Below the pieces are notes generated by a model. That model was not told where the DNA came from and searched no databases. It saw only the letters and a list, made by a program, of their open reading frames with translations. A DNA stretch of 64,000 nt from Candidatus Soleaferrea massiliensis AP7 (GTDB taxonomy: Bacteria; Bacillota; Clostridia; Oscillospirales; Ruminococcaceae), in contig NZ_CCYH01000032.1 of NCBI RefSeq assembly GCF_000820765.1, positions 1-64,000 on the forward strand. The letters run 5' to 3'. Made by a program: the position numbers and the translations under genes. Positions 27,129-36,686 of this stretch are shown here, piece by piece (the first letter of the stretch is position 1; each line of letters opens with the position of its first letter).

Positions 27129-29660
27129 ATGAAAATTGCTTTTTCTACTGTCGGATGTCCGAACTTCGACTGGCCGGACATCTATTCCATGGCCAAGGAC
27201 CTGGGGTTTGGCGGCATTGAAATCCGCGGCCTGGGCGAAGACATCTTCGCGGTCAAGGCTCCGCCCTTCACCGCAGAGAAGCTGCCCGCCACCCTCAAAA
27301 AGCTTTCACAGCTCAAGCTGGAAATCCCGTGCTTTTCCTCCGGCTGCTGCTTAAAAGACAGCGGCCGGGAGGATGAAAACGTACAGGAAATTCTGGAATA
27401 TATCGAGCTTGCACAGAAGTGCGGTGCGCCCTACATCCGCGTACTCGCGGATCTTGAGCCGCAGGCGCAGGGAGAGGTGGACGACGCGGTTGTGCTGCGC
27501 ACGCTGGAACGCCTGATCCCGCACGCCGAAAAGGCCGGCGTCACGATGCTCATCGAGACCAACGGCGTCTACGCGGACACGAAGCGGCTGTGCGGCCTGC
27601 TCGATCAGATTCAGAGCGATGCGGTCGCGGCGCTCTGGGACATCCATCATCCGTACCGTTTCATGAACGAGAAACCGGAACAGACCGTGCAGAACCTCGG
27701 CGCGTACATCAAGCACGTGCACGCGAAGGACTCGGTGATGACCGAACACGGCGTCGAATACCGCATGATGGGCGAAGGCGACCTGCCGTTCGACGATATG
27801 ATCCTTGCGCTGCGTTCGATCAACTATGAAGGATACATCACGCTGGAATGGGTCAAGCGCTGGGCAAAGGACCTGTCCGACGCCGGCATCGTATTCCCCC
27901 ATTTCGCGCATTATATGGACCGCTATTCCGAGCGGCCCGCATCCAGCAATATGCTGTATGACAACAATGCCGGAACCGGCAAATATGTCTGGAAGAAGGA
28001 TACACTGATCGACCTGACCTTCAGCCAGGTACTCGACCGGATGGTTGAGGAATTTCCGGACCAGTACGCGTTCCGCTACACGGTCTGCGACTACACCCGC
28101 ACCTATGCGCAGTTCCGCGACGACGTCGACACCTTCGCGCGTTCGCTGATCGCGATGGGCGTCAAGAAGGGCGACCACGTCGCGATCTGGGCGACCAATG
28201 TGCCGCAGTGGTACATCACCTTCTGGGCGACCACCAAGATCGGCGCCGTCCTGGTCACGGTCAACACCGCCTACAAGATTCACGAGGCGGAATATCTTTT
28301 GAGGCAGTCGGACACCCACACGCTTGTCATGATCGACGGATTCAAGGATTCCGACTATGTGAGCATCATCAAGGAGCTCTGCCCGGAATTGGAAACCGCG
28401 CAGGCGGGCAAGCCGTTACATATGAAGCGCCTGCCGTTTTTACGCAACATCATCACGGTCGATTCAAAGCAGAACGGCTGCCTTACCTGGGATGAGGCGA
28501 TCGAAAAGGCCGAAGAGGTTCCGGTTGAGGCCGTGTACCACCGCGCGGCATCGATTGACCGGCACGATGTCGCCAACATGCAGTATACCTCCGGTACGAC
28601 CGGCTTCCCGAAGGGCGTTATGCTGACCCATTACAACATCGTCAACAACGGCAAAAACATCGGCGACTGCATGGACCTGTCCACCGCCGACAAGATGATG
28701 ATCCATGTGCCGATGTTCCACTGCTTCGGCATGGTGCTGGCCATGACCGCATCGATGACGCACGGCGTCACGCTCTGCCCGATGCCGTACTTCTCGCCGA
28801 AATCTTCGCTTGACTGCATTACACGGGAAAAGATCACCTGCTTCCACGGCGTGCCGACGATGTTCATCGCGATGCTCGAGCATGAGGATTTTGAGAAGAC
28901 CGATTTCTCGCAGATGCGCACCGGCATCATGGCCGGCAGCCCCTGCCCGGTCAAGGTGATGCAGGACGTCGTCAACAAGATGAACATGACGCAGATCTCC
29001 ATCGTCTACGGTCAGACTGAGGCTTCCCCCGGCTGTACGCAGAGCCGCGTCGACGATCCTCTGGACGTCCGTGTCAACACGGTTGGACGCGCGCTGCCCG
29101 GCGTCGAATGCAAGATTGTAGACCCGGAAACCGGCGAGGACCTGCCCGATGAGGTGGACGGCGAATTTGTGGCCCGCGGCTACAACATCATGAAGGGCTA
29201 TTACAAGATGCCCGAAGCGACGGCCGCCGCCATTGACGACGAGGGCTGGCTGCATACCGGCGACCTCGCGCGCCGCACGCCGGAGGGCAACTATAAAATT
29301 ACCGGCCGCATCAAGGATATGATCATCCGCGGCGGTGAGAACATCTATCCGAAGGAGATCGAGGACTTCATTTACACCCATCCGAAGGTCAAGGATGTGC
29401 AGGTCATCGGCGTACCCGACCAGCAGTACGGCGAAGAGATTATGGCCGTGGTCATCCTCAAGGCCGATGAAACCGCAACCGCTGAAGAGATCAAGGACTT
29501 CGTGCGCACCCATATGGCCAAGCACAAGACGCCGCGCTACATCGATTTCGTCGACGAGTTCCCGATGAACGCCGCCGGCAAAATCCTCAAATACAAGATG
29601 CGTGAACAGGCCGTGGAGAAATTCGGCCTGCAGTCCGCAAACCGCATCGAAACCGCGTAG
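27129..29660 (+). CDS. Fusion of sugar phosphate isomerase-like TIM barrel with acyl-CoA synthetase
   Basis: 843 aa. Residues 1 to about 275 form an AP-endonuclease-2/xylose-isomerase-like barrel: GFGGIEIRG, a metal-ligand-like LIETNGVYAD, ALWDIHHPYR, YIKHVHAKD and GYITLEWVKRW. Residues from about 295 to the end form a complete acyl-CoA ligase: the AMP-binding YTSGTTGFPKG near 486, YGQTEASPG near 625, the hinge HTGDLARRTPEGNYKITGR near 710, and the catalytic Lys in NAAGKILKYK near 815. The adenylation half activates a carboxylate to acyl-AMP and then acyl-CoA; the close relatives are medium/long-chain fatty-acid ligases. The frame runs uninterrupted through the junction. Linking an isomerase-type barrel to a ligase suggests one polyhydroxy-acid or cyclitol-type substrate, but that is inference. 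Confidence 0.85.
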   Translation: MKIAFSTVGCPNFDWPDIYSMAKDLGFGGIEIRGLGEDIFAVKAPPFTAEKLPATLKKLSQLKLEIPCFSSGCCLKDSGREDENVQEILEYIELAQKCGAPYIRVLADLEPQAQGEVDDAVVLRTLERLIPHAEKAGVTMLIETNGVYADTKRLCGLLDQIQSDAVAALWDIHHPYRFMNEKPEQTVQNLGAYIKHVHAKDSVMTEHGVEYRMMGEGDLPFDDMILALRSINYEGYITLEWVKRWAKDLSDAGIVFPHFAHYMDRYSERPASSNMLYDNNAGTGKYVWKKDTLIDLTFSQVLDRMVEEFPDQYAFRYTVCDYTRTYAQFRDDVDTFARSLIAMGVKKGDHVAIWATNVPQWYITFWATTKIGAVLVTVNTAYKIHEAEYLLRQSDTHTLVMIDGFKDSDYVSIIKELCPELETAQAGKPLHMKRLPFLRNIITVDSKQNGCLTWDEAIEKAEEVPVEAVYHRAASIDRHDVANMQYTSGTTGFPKGVMLTHYNIVNNGKNIGDCMDLSTADKMMIHVPMFHCFGMVLAMTASMTHGVTLCPMPYFSPKSSLDCITREKITCFHGVPTMFIAMLEHEDFEKTDFSQMRTGIMAGSPCPVKVMQDVVNKMNMTQISIVYGQTEASPGCTQSRVDDPLDVRVNTVGRALPGVECKIVDPETGEDLPDEVDGEFVARGYNIMKGYYKMPEATAAAIDDEGWLHTGDLARRTPEGNYKITGRIKDMIIRGGENIYPKEIEDFIYTHPKVKDVQVIGVPDQQYGEEIMAVVILKADETATAEEIKDFVRTHMAKHKTPRYIDFVDEFPMNAAGKILKYKMREQAVEKFGLQSANRIETA

Positions 29661-29693
29661 GGATTGTTTCAAACATACAAGATTTTATAAAGC

Positions 29694-29733
29694 AAAGCAG
29701 GGATTGTCCCCTCGGACAATCCCTGCTTTTTTT
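29694..29733 (+). terminator. Terminator of the fusion gene
   Basis: Perfect 16-bp stem (29694-29709 with 29714-29729), loop CCTC and T7. Confidence 0.9.
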
Positions 29734-29849
29734 GTGTATCAATATCTTTGGGACAGGCTTTCGCGATCATATCACACATGACTTACCATCACTTTTAATG
29801 ATGTTGTTTCGGTATGTCGATTTTTTCTGTCGTTCTCCTCTGTTCGATA

Positions 29850-30040
29850 ACGATACAGAGAAATTATCTTATACTGTCAGTCCTATTACGTCCGGGCAGC
29901 CCTTTGCACGATGGCGCCGTTTGGAGACTGACGGCAGTCTGCTGTCCGGTGCACCATGCATTTTCGCTGGATGCCCTTTACGCGGGTCGGATAATCTTTC
30001 TCTATCTGAAAACGCATTCTATTCCAAGCATGCGTTTCAT
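29850..30040 (+). pseudogene. Decayed diadenylate cyclase (DAC domain) fragment
   Basis: One frame reads NYLILSVLLRPGSPLHDGAV, matching the DAC segment ELL..IF..xSPLHDGAV that contains the catalytic DGA motif (codons 29910-29918). After a frame change the text continues DGSLL...IFAGCPLRGSDNLSLSE, matching the next DAC stretch (AGC.LPLSDN..LS.E). The usual GTRHRA motif is degraded (YSKHAF). There is no start codon or ribosome site. This looks like the remnant of a cdaA-type gene for c-di-AMP synthesis; the match rests on eye alignment only. Confidence 0.45.
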
Positions 30041-30104
30041 ACTTTCATCTTTTCAAACAATGTTCTCCTCATGATGAATAGCCATTCCCCTATTTTACCA
30101 GGTA

Positions 30105-30452
30105 TCACCGGCAGCTGCAGCGGTGATATAAATCCTCCATCGCATCCACTTCGATATCCGGCAGTGCCGAGATTTCACCGTGCAGATATTCCTTTGCACG
30201 CTGTGCATAGACGTATTCATCCTGCGGCAACGGCTTTTCCTCTGCACGCAGATACACGGATTTTATCACCCTGAACCACTCGATCTCATCATAATATCCG
30301 CGGAGATGGCGTCTTCGTAAAACTTCTCCGCGTATCTTGTCGTTGGGTGCCTGGATAATGCGGATAAAGCCCACATAACCGACGACATCCAACACGGTAT
30401 CCTTCGTTACGGCTTTCCGGATGATTTCTGTGCTGCCTGCCGGCAGGGGCAT
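30105..30452 (-). pseudogene. Truncated CarD-like paralogue
   Basis: Up to 115 codons. The C-terminal half (RVIKSVYLRAEEK, then AQRAKEYLHGEISALPDIEV) aligns with the helical C-terminal region of the intact CarD gene just upstream (RAIKALYQHQQEQ, FKEAEKMLYDEFALVLHI). The N-terminal RNA-polymerase-interacting domain is absent, and reading upstream meets a stop (TGA) within about 30 codons. The best ATG has a GGGGAG only three bases away. It is probably a decaying duplicate, though a shortened functional protein cannot be excluded. Confidence 0.5.
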
Positions 30453-30582
30453 CTTCTCCCCGGCCGTATGGCTTATGAGTGTATGGCCGCTTTCCTCCGC
30501 ATCGGCAAAGCTTCAGACGCCGCCGCTTCTGCATATTACAAAACCGCCGGTTCGATACACGGACTTCCTTCCGAAAAGCGAT

Positions 30583-31107
30583 CTACTGAACCGGTTGTCT
30601 GTTCTTCGAAACATGAATCTGTTCCTGTATAAATGGAAACACCTGCTCCGGCTTGATATGCAGTACCAGCGCAAACTCATCATACAGCATCTTTTCCGCT
30701 TCTTTAAAGAACCTTTCATCGGCCAGATGCAGCTTTCTGCCCCTTGCCTGCTGTTCCTGCTGGTGCTGATACAGCGCTTTGATGGCGCGGATGAGCTGTA
30801 TCCGGTCGCCGCACGAAATGATCTCCCGATATTTTTCCTTGCGTTCGTTCTCATTTTCGATCCACTTTGAATCCTCATTGGGCATAGACGCAATTAAAGC
30901 GTAGATCTCATCTACAGACAGAATGCGCCGCATCTTCGTGGTCAGTGCTTCGTTGTGAACCGGAACAAATACCGTGGACTTTTCATCGTACACCGGTTTC
31001 AAAATATAATACTCCATACGGTTTCCGCACAGGTCCCGTTCCTCAATTTCCACAATCCTGCAGACGCCATGTCCGCCATATAAAACAGTGTCGTTTATTT
31101 CGTACAT
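30583..31107 (-). CDS. CarD/CdnL-like RNA-polymerase-binding regulator
   Basis: 174 aa from the ATG at 31107, which has GGGAGGG upstream; the frame extends further but without a ribosome site. The N-terminal CarD/TRCF-type domain reads YEINDTVLYGGHGVCRIVEI and, later, YYILKPVYDEKSTVFVPVHN. A helical C-terminal domain follows (about 80-165). CarD proteins bind the polymerase beta subunit and stabilise open complexes at many promoters, so this is a global rather than a local regulator. A truncated copy lies downstream on the same strand. Confidence 0.9.
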   Translation of the reverse strand: MYEINDTVLYGGHGVCRIVEIEERDLCGNRMEYYILKPVYDEKSTVFVPVHNEALTTKMRRILSVDEIYALIASMPNEDSKWIENENERKEKYREIISCGDRIQLIRAIKALYQHQQEQQARGRKLHLADERFFKEAEKMLYDEFALVLHIKPEQVFPFIQEQIHVSKNRQPVQ

Positions 31108-31482
31108 GATAATAATCCCTCCCCTTTTCGCATGAATCTTTCCAAAGGATTTTCCGCCGCAACAGGCGGCCGCTGTCTGAACCTTCCTTTTTTGCTCAGC
31201 CGGTTCGGTTACCGGAGTCATCTTCCGCCGGATGCATGGCACGCATCTTGATTTTGACGGAACGACAGTTCTTCCCGGCAACTTCCTCCATCTTCAGGAA
31301 TTCACAACCGCTCTGTGGATGGATACAGCCGGAAAACCGGTTCGCCAAGCGAAAACGATATACAGAGTCCGGCCCGGTACACCGCATTATCTCCGGACCC
31401 GCTCGTCATTAAAAAAACGTGCTGTCTGCTTTCAACTGGACTTACGCTCCGCATTCAGCAAACCACACGTTGATATATATGT

Positions 31483-31512
31483 ATTATAACATATTTTTCG
31501 AAAAAATGTCAT
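31483..31512 (-). promoter_or_regulatory. Probable promoter of the CarD gene
   Basis: Minus-strand ATGACA (31507-31512) and TATAAT (31483-31488), spacer 18. It implies a leader of about 370 bases, in which I see no gene. Confidence 0.5.
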
Positions 31513-31671
31513 AGGCATTTTCACCAAATATACAAAAATGTTGGTGCGTAAAGACTGCCATCCTGAAAAAACGCACAAGATGATAACAGACAAAACCTTT
31601 TACGACAGAAAAATCCCGCTTCATCTGTAAATCGGTCTCATCCGGTATCCACGTTTTTTATATGTCGATGT

Positions 31672-31699
31672 TTGACATTTTTTTTAGGAGTGGTACAAT
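31672..31699 (+). promoter_or_regulatory. Promoter of the MATE gene
   Basis: TTGACA (31672-31677) and TACAAT (31694-31699), spacer 16, less than 40 bases before the start codon. Confidence 0.75.
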
Positions 31700-31735
31700 A
31701 AACAGATAGGAATGATGAAATGGAGGCACTATTGT

Positions 31736-33121
31736 ATGACAACCACCGCACCTGCATTGGGAAACAATCCGCTGGCGACGGAACGAATTGGCCGGCTGAT
31801 GATAAAATTTTCCGTTCCGGCTGTGATCAGCCTGCTGGTCAGCGCGCTTTACAACATCGTGGACCAGATTTTTATCGGACAGGGCGTCGGCATGCTCGGC
31901 AACGCAGCAACCAATGTGTCGTTTCCGCTGACCACCATCAGCACCGCCGCCGCGCTTCTTTTAGGCGTAGGCAGCGCGTCCAACTTCAACCTGTCGATGG
32001 GGTCCGGGAAGCCGGACCGGGCCAAGCGGATCGCGGGCAACGGCATCCTGATGATGGGGCTTGTCGGCGTTACAATCGGTGTGGTGGTGCTGGTGTTCCT
32101 GCGGCCGCTGATGCTCGCATTCGGCGCGACCGGCGAAGTCCTGCCGTTTGCCATGACCTATACCGGCATCACGGCGTTCGGCATCCCGCTGGTCATCTTC
32201 TCCACCGGCTGCAGCCAGCTGATTCGCTCGGACGGCAGCCCCGCCTATTCGATGATCTGTATGATATCCGGCGCGGTGCTCAACACCATCCTGGACCCCA
32301 TCTTTATCTTCGGCTTTGGAATGGGTATGGCGGGCGCGGCGCTGGCGACCGTTCTGGGGCAGCTGCTCAGCACAGTGCTGGCGGTCCTCTATCTGAGACG
32401 GTTCAGGACAATTCAGCTCACAAAGAGCTGTTTTCACCCCTGCGCTGGGATCATCCGGGCAATCTGTTCCCTGGGCGCCGCCGCCTGCTTCAACCAGCTG
32501 GCCATGATGGTCGTGCAGATCGCGATGAACAACACCCTCACCCATTACGGCAGCCTGTCAGTTTACGGAAGTGAAATCCCGCTTGCCTGCGTCGGCGTCA
32601 TCTCCAAGGTGAACATCCTGTTTATGGCCTTTGCCATCGGCATCGCGCAGGGATGCCAGCCGATCGTCGGCTTCAACTACGGCGCGGGAAACTTTCCCCG
32701 CGTCAAAAAAACCTTTTTGACCGCGGCGGGCGCCGTCACCATCATCTCGGTCTCCGCATTTCTCGTCTTTCAGATCTTTCCCAAGCAAATCGTTCAAATC
32801 TTCGGGCAGGGCGACGACTTGTACTTCCGGTTTGCCGTGCGGTATTTCCGCATCTTTATGATGATGACCTTCCTGAACGGCCTGCAGCCGCTCGTCTCAA
32901 ATTTCTTCACATCGATCGGCAAGGCCAGACGCGGCATTCTGATGTCCTTGACACGGCAGATTCTATTGCTGCTGCCGCTGATTCTGATCTTCCCGCTGAT
33001 TTTCGGAATCGACGGCGTCATGTACGCCGGCCCGATCGCCGATTTTGCCGCGGCCGTGCTGGCTGTCTCGTTCGTCATCCATGAATTGACGCATATGGGC
33101 AGAGCATCTGAAAAACGCTAA
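31736..33121 (+). CDS. MATE family multidrug/cation antiporter
   Basis: 461 aa with about twelve membrane helices in two MatE halves. The N-terminal half starts IGRLMIKFSVPAVISLLVSA followed by YNIVDQIFIGQGVG, and the second half contains GIAQGCQPIVGFNYGAGNF. Both are typical of the DinF/NorM-like bacterial branch. Start: GGAGG lies 9 bases before the ATG at 31736; earlier in-frame ATGs lack this. It uses Na+ or H+ gradients to expel organic cations; the substrate is unknown. Confidence 0.94.
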   Translation: MTTTAPALGNNPLATERIGRLMIKFSVPAVISLLVSALYNIVDQIFIGQGVGMLGNAATNVSFPLTTISTAAALLLGVGSASNFNLSMGSGKPDRAKRIAGNGILMMGLVGVTIGVVVLVFLRPLMLAFGATGEVLPFAMTYTGITAFGIPLVIFSTGCSQLIRSDGSPAYSMICMISGAVLNTILDPIFIFGFGMGMAGAALATVLGQLLSTVLAVLYLRRFRTIQLTKSCFHPCAGIIRAICSLGAAACFNQLAMMVVQIAMNNTLTHYGSLSVYGSEIPLACVGVISKVNILFMAFAIGIAQGCQPIVGFNYGAGNFPRVKKTFLTAAGAVTIISVSAFLVFQIFPKQIVQIFGQGDDLYFRFAVRYFRIFMMMTFLNGLQPLVSNFFTSIGKARRGILMSLTRQILLLLPLILIFPLIFGIDGVMYAGPIADFAAAVLAVSFVIHELTHMGRASEKR

Positions 33122-33233
33122 GGGCTTGTGCCATCACACCATGAAAAGCATCATTGAGCAGGGTTCAGATACTTGATAGAGCAGATAAACTGGAAGAAAA
33201 TTTATTTCTTCATATACCATAGATAAAAAAATG

Positions 33234-33280
33234 CCAGAAGCGTGTTTCCGTGATGCGGGAAACCTCTTCTGGTATTCTTA
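33234..33280 (+). terminator. Terminator after the MATE gene
   Basis: CCAGAAG...CTTCTGG outer stem (33234-33240 with 33266-33272) and GTTTCC...GGAAAC inner stem, followed by TATTCTTATT. Confidence 0.65.
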
Positions 33281-33372
33281 TTGCAATCAATTATATTTTA
33301 TCCGATTTTTTCATAGTAAAAAAACAAGGGATGTTCACTTTATATCTGTGTATGAAATTCGCTAAAATTCGA

Positions 33373-33401
33373 TAGACAAACCTTTATATATATAGTATAA
33401 T
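33373..33401 (+). promoter_or_regulatory. Promoter of the cas operon
   Basis: TAGACA (33373-33378) and TATAAT (33396-33401) with a 17-base spacer, about 75 bases before cas3. Confidence 0.75.
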
Positions 33402-33475
33402 TAGATGAATTCTTTGGTAACACTACATATTTTGACAATATTTAGATGATATCACGACAGAAAGAAGGGATTATC

Positions 33476-35737
33476 ATGGATTATTTGGCTCGTCCGAATG
33501 ATGACCGCACGGCGTACCAGACGCTGCGGGAGCATCAGGACCGGGTCGCTTTTTTATGCGCGCAGAACTGCAAAAGCTTTACAGATCAAGCGATCGGCGA
33601 AATGTTGGGGCTGCTGCACGATGCCGGCAAATACACCGATGCCTTTCAAAAGCGGGTGCGCGGCGCGGCTGTGAAAACACAGCATGCCATCGCAGGGGCC
33701 TGTGAGTGTGAACGGCTTTTAACGGAAACCCGCAATCCGCTTTACCGGCATCTCGCCTACTGCATTGCTGGGCATCATGTCGGGCTGCCGGATTGGTCAT
33801 CCAGCCACGGTTCAAAAAGCGAACTTAAATATAAACTCAATCACATGGATGAACTCATCGGCGATTACAGCGCATATCGGGATGAAATACAGCTTCCCCC
33901 GCTTCCTGCCTGTCCGCCGTTTCCAAAGGAACGCGCTTCCTTCAGCCAGCAGATGTTCATCCGGTTCCTATTCTCCGCATTGGTGGATGCGGACCGGACC
34001 GACGCGCAGGACTTCACGGAGCACGCGGTGATCGAATCGGCAAAACAGCATCTGACGCTTGTGCAGATGGAAGATATCTTTACAAAGGAGACGGCGGCCT
34101 TTCAGCAGCATGCGAAGGATACGCCGCTCAACCGCATCCGGCGCGGCATACTGGACAGCTGCCTTTCCGCCGCGCAGGGGGAACGCGGCATCTATACCCT
34201 GTCGGTTCCGACCGGCGGCGGAAAGACTCGCTCCAGCCTGGCCTTTGCACTGCGGCATGCCGTGAAGCACGGGATGGAACGCATCATCTATTCTATTCCG
34301 TTCACCTCCATCATCGAGCAGAACGCCGGCGTTTACGAAGATATCTTCGGCATGGAAAACGTACTGGAACATCACTGCCATTTTGAACCGCCGAAGAAAA
34401 CGAGGGAGCAGGAGGACCCGCTTTCGGACAAGCGGCTGAGCCTTGTGCGGGAAAACTATGATATGCCGCTGATTGTGACGACCAACGTGCAGTTCTTCGA
34501 AAGCATGTTTTCAAACCGGCCGTCCAGAGTGCGTAAGCTGCACCGGTATGCGAACAGCGTCATCATTCTGGACGAAGCGCAGGCGCTGCCGAGCACTTAT
34601 CTGCGTCCCTGCCTGCTTGCGCTGCATGAGCTTTGCGAACGGTATGGCTGTACGGTGGTGCTCTGCACGGCCACACAGCCCAATTTCCAGAAAAACGGCC
34701 TGCTGCCGCCGGATGTTCCGGTAACCGAAATCATTCCGGATAAACAGACGCTGTTCCAGCAGCTCAAACGGGTGGACGGATGCTTTCTTGGCAAGCAGTC
34801 CGGCGAGCAGATGGGTGAAAGGCTTCGCGCGCACGATCAGGCGCTCTGTGTCGTCAACACCAAGCGGCAGGCAGCCGAGCTTTTCCGGCAGCTTGGCGAA
34901 GAGGAGGACGGATGCTTCTATCTGAGCACAAACCTGACGCCGCAGCACCGCAAACAGGTGATCGCCCAAATCCGGAAACGGCTGTCCGATCCGGCAAGGC
35001 CTGTCTGCCGGGTGGTTTCCACCCAGCTGATTGAGGCCGGCGTGGACCTGGATTTTCCGGTGGTATACCGTTCTTTAGCCGGCATCGACAGCATCCTGCA
35101 GGCGGCGGGGCGCTGCAACCGGGAAGGAAAGCTTCCAAACGCCACCGTCTATGTCTATGATCCCGCTGAAAGCTATCTGGGGAGCGGCTATCTGGGAACA
35201 ACCGCAAGGATTGCGCGCGATGTGATCGACGATTTCGGCGAAACGGATTTCCTGAGCGAACAGGCGGTGGACGCCTATTTCGCCGAACTCTATGATCTGA
35301 GCGGCGATCAGGTTGACAAATATGACATCTCGCGGGAAAACCGGCAGGATGCGGTCAATATGCAGTTTCAGTTCCAGCAAATCGCCGATAAATTCAAGCT
35401 CATCGACAGCCAGGGGGTTCCGGTCATTATCCGGGACGACGGCACGCAGCGGGAAGATGGGGACGACCATCCCGACAGCGTAAACCGGCTGCTGGAGCAG
35501 CTTCCATACGTCAAGGGATTGGGCGGTATCCTGCAAAAGCTGTCCCAGCACAGCGTCAATGTGCGTCCGCAGGTGCTGGAGCGGCTGGAAATGCTCGGCG
35601 CAATCAGCAGGCCGCTTATGGATTCATCTGGCAACTCAACAGACGGCGTTTATGTGCTGGAACGGCCCGAATACTATCACCATCTGACAGGCCTTACGGT
35701 TCCCGATGAAGAAAATGAGCTGGACTATATCGTTTGA
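33476..35737 (+). CDS. cas3: CRISPR-associated helicase/nuclease Cas3 (type I-C)
   Basis: 753 aa. The N-terminal HD nuclease has H20 and the HD pair at 48-49 (LLHDAGKY), then GHHVG. An SF2 helicase follows with Walker A PTGGGKT (about 246-253), DEAQ (about 366), the SAT-like CTATQPNF, and motif VI QAAGRCNREG (about 541). After Cascade recruits it, Cas3 unwinds and shreds the target strand. GAAGGG precedes the ATG at 33476. All key residues are present, so the effector looks intact. It is first in the operon, but about 280 bases separate it from cas5. Confidence 0.95.
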   Translation: MDYLARPNDDRTAYQTLREHQDRVAFLCAQNCKSFTDQAIGEMLGLLHDAGKYTDAFQKRVRGAAVKTQHAIAGACECERLLTETRNPLYRHLAYCIAGHHVGLPDWSSSHGSKSELKYKLNHMDELIGDYSAYRDEIQLPPLPACPPFPKERASFSQQMFIRFLFSALVDADRTDAQDFTEHAVIESAKQHLTLVQMEDIFTKETAAFQQHAKDTPLNRIRRGILDSCLSAAQGERGIYTLSVPTGGGKTRSSLAFALRHAVKHGMERIIYSIPFTSIIEQNAGVYEDIFGMENVLEHHCHFEPPKKTREQEDPLSDKRLSLVRENYDMPLIVTTNVQFFESMFSNRPSRVRKLHRYANSVIILDEAQALPSTYLRPCLLALHELCERYGCTVVLCTATQPNFQKNGLLPPDVPVTEIIPDKQTLFQQLKRVDGCFLGKQSGEQMGERLRAHDQALCVVNTKRQAAELFRQLGEEEDGCFYLSTNLTPQHRKQVIAQIRKRLSDPARPVCRVVSTQLIEAGVDLDFPVVYRSLAGIDSILQAAGRCNREGKLPNATVYVYDPAESYLGSGYLGTTARIARDVIDDFGETDFLSEQAVDAYFAELYDLSGDQVDKYDISRENRQDAVNMQFQFQQIADKFKLIDSQGVPVIIRDDGTQREDGDDHPDSVNRLLEQLPYVKGLGGILQKLSQHSVNVRPQVLERLEMLGAISRPLMDSSGNSTDGVYVLERPEYYHHLTGLTVPDEENELDYIV

Positions 35738-35787
35738 AACCCGTTTCTATCAGGATGAAAGCCTGATTATAATGATTTGCGCCGGGC

Positions 35788-35915
35788 TTCGAACTCTGTT
35801 ACCGTTCTTTCAAATTGACAGCGATGATCCAAACCGTGTTTCTAACTCTGTCGCCGTTTTTCCAGGCGACAATCATGATCTGCACAGGAGTTCAAACGCT
35901 GTCACAGAATTTTAG
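35788..35915. repeat. Degenerate 51/52-bp tandem repeat between cas3 and cas5
   Basis: AACTCTGT (or AACGCTGT) recurs at 35792, 35844 and 35895, with related flanks (ACCGTTCTTT / GCCGTTTTTC; GCGATGATC / AATCATGATC). It lies in the only large gap of the cas operon. No gene is recognised in 35738-36020. Confidence 0.5.
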
Positions 35916-36020
35916 GCAGAACAGCAACGATTCAATTGGATGATTTTTATTTTATAACAACAGAACAATCCACAGATAATCGAAATAAATAGAAATAACC
36001 ACAGAAAGGAAGTGACCGCC

Positions 36021-36686
36021 ATGTATGGGATTCTGCTGAAGGTGTGGGGCAGCTATGCGCTGTTCAGCCGGCCGGAAATGAAGGTGGAGCGGGTGACCTA
36101 CGATGTCATGACGCCGTCCGCGGCGCGCGGCATTCTGGAAGCCATCCACTGGAAACCGGCAATCCGGTGGGTCATCGACGAAATCCGGGTGATCAACCCG
36201 ATCCGGTTCGGCAATGTGCGGCGCAACGAGGTCAAGAGCATCATTCAGGCAGGCGCAATCAACAACGCCATCAAGGGGAAAACCGTGGGGTTCTATCTGA
36301 ACACCAACGATTCCAACGAGCGGCAGCAGCGCGCTTCGCTGGTGCTCAAGGATGTGATGTATGTGATCCGCGCGCACTTCGAGATGACCGGCGAAGCTGG
36401 AGAAAGCGACACGCCTGAAAAGCACTACAACATCTTTCTGCGGCGCGCGCGGCAGGGGCAGTGCTTTCATCAGCCCTACTTCGGATGCCGGGAGTTTCCG
36501 GCCTGCTTTGAGCTGGTGGAATCCGAAGAAGAGCTGCCCGAAGCCTATGACCTCAGCAAGGATTTGGGCTATATGCTGTACGACATCGACTTTGGCCGCG
36601 ACCGGACGCCGGTCTTTTTCCGGGCGCAGCTTCAAAACGGCATCCTGAAAATCGACGATGCCCTGAAGGAGGCGGTGAACCGGTGA
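36021..36686 (+). CDS. cas5c: CRISPR-associated Cas5c (type I-C crRNA endonuclease)
   Basis: 221 aa. In type I-C systems, which lack Cas6, Cas5 cuts the precursor crRNA at the repeat hairpin and holds the 5' handle. The N terminus (YGILLKVWGSYALFSRPEMK) and TYDVMTPSAARGILEAIHWK are typical of the subtype. AAAGGA lies 10 bases before the ATG at 36021. The stop overlaps the GTG start of cas8 (GTGA). Confidence 0.93.
   Translation: MYGILLKVWGSYALFSRPEMKVERVTYDVMTPSAARGILEAIHWKPAIRWVIDEIRVINPIRFGNVRRNEVKSIIQAGAINNAIKGKTVGFYLNTNDSNERQQRASLVLKDVMYVIRAHFEMTGEAGESDTPEKHYNIFLRRARQGQCFHQPYFGCREFPACFELVESEEELPEAYDLSKDLGYMLYDIDFGRDRTPVFFRAQLQNGILKIDDALKEAVNR

Noticed and set aside
33446..33475. Upstream start for cas3
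   Set aside because: GAAGGG places the start at 33476; the earlier ATG has no ribosome site.
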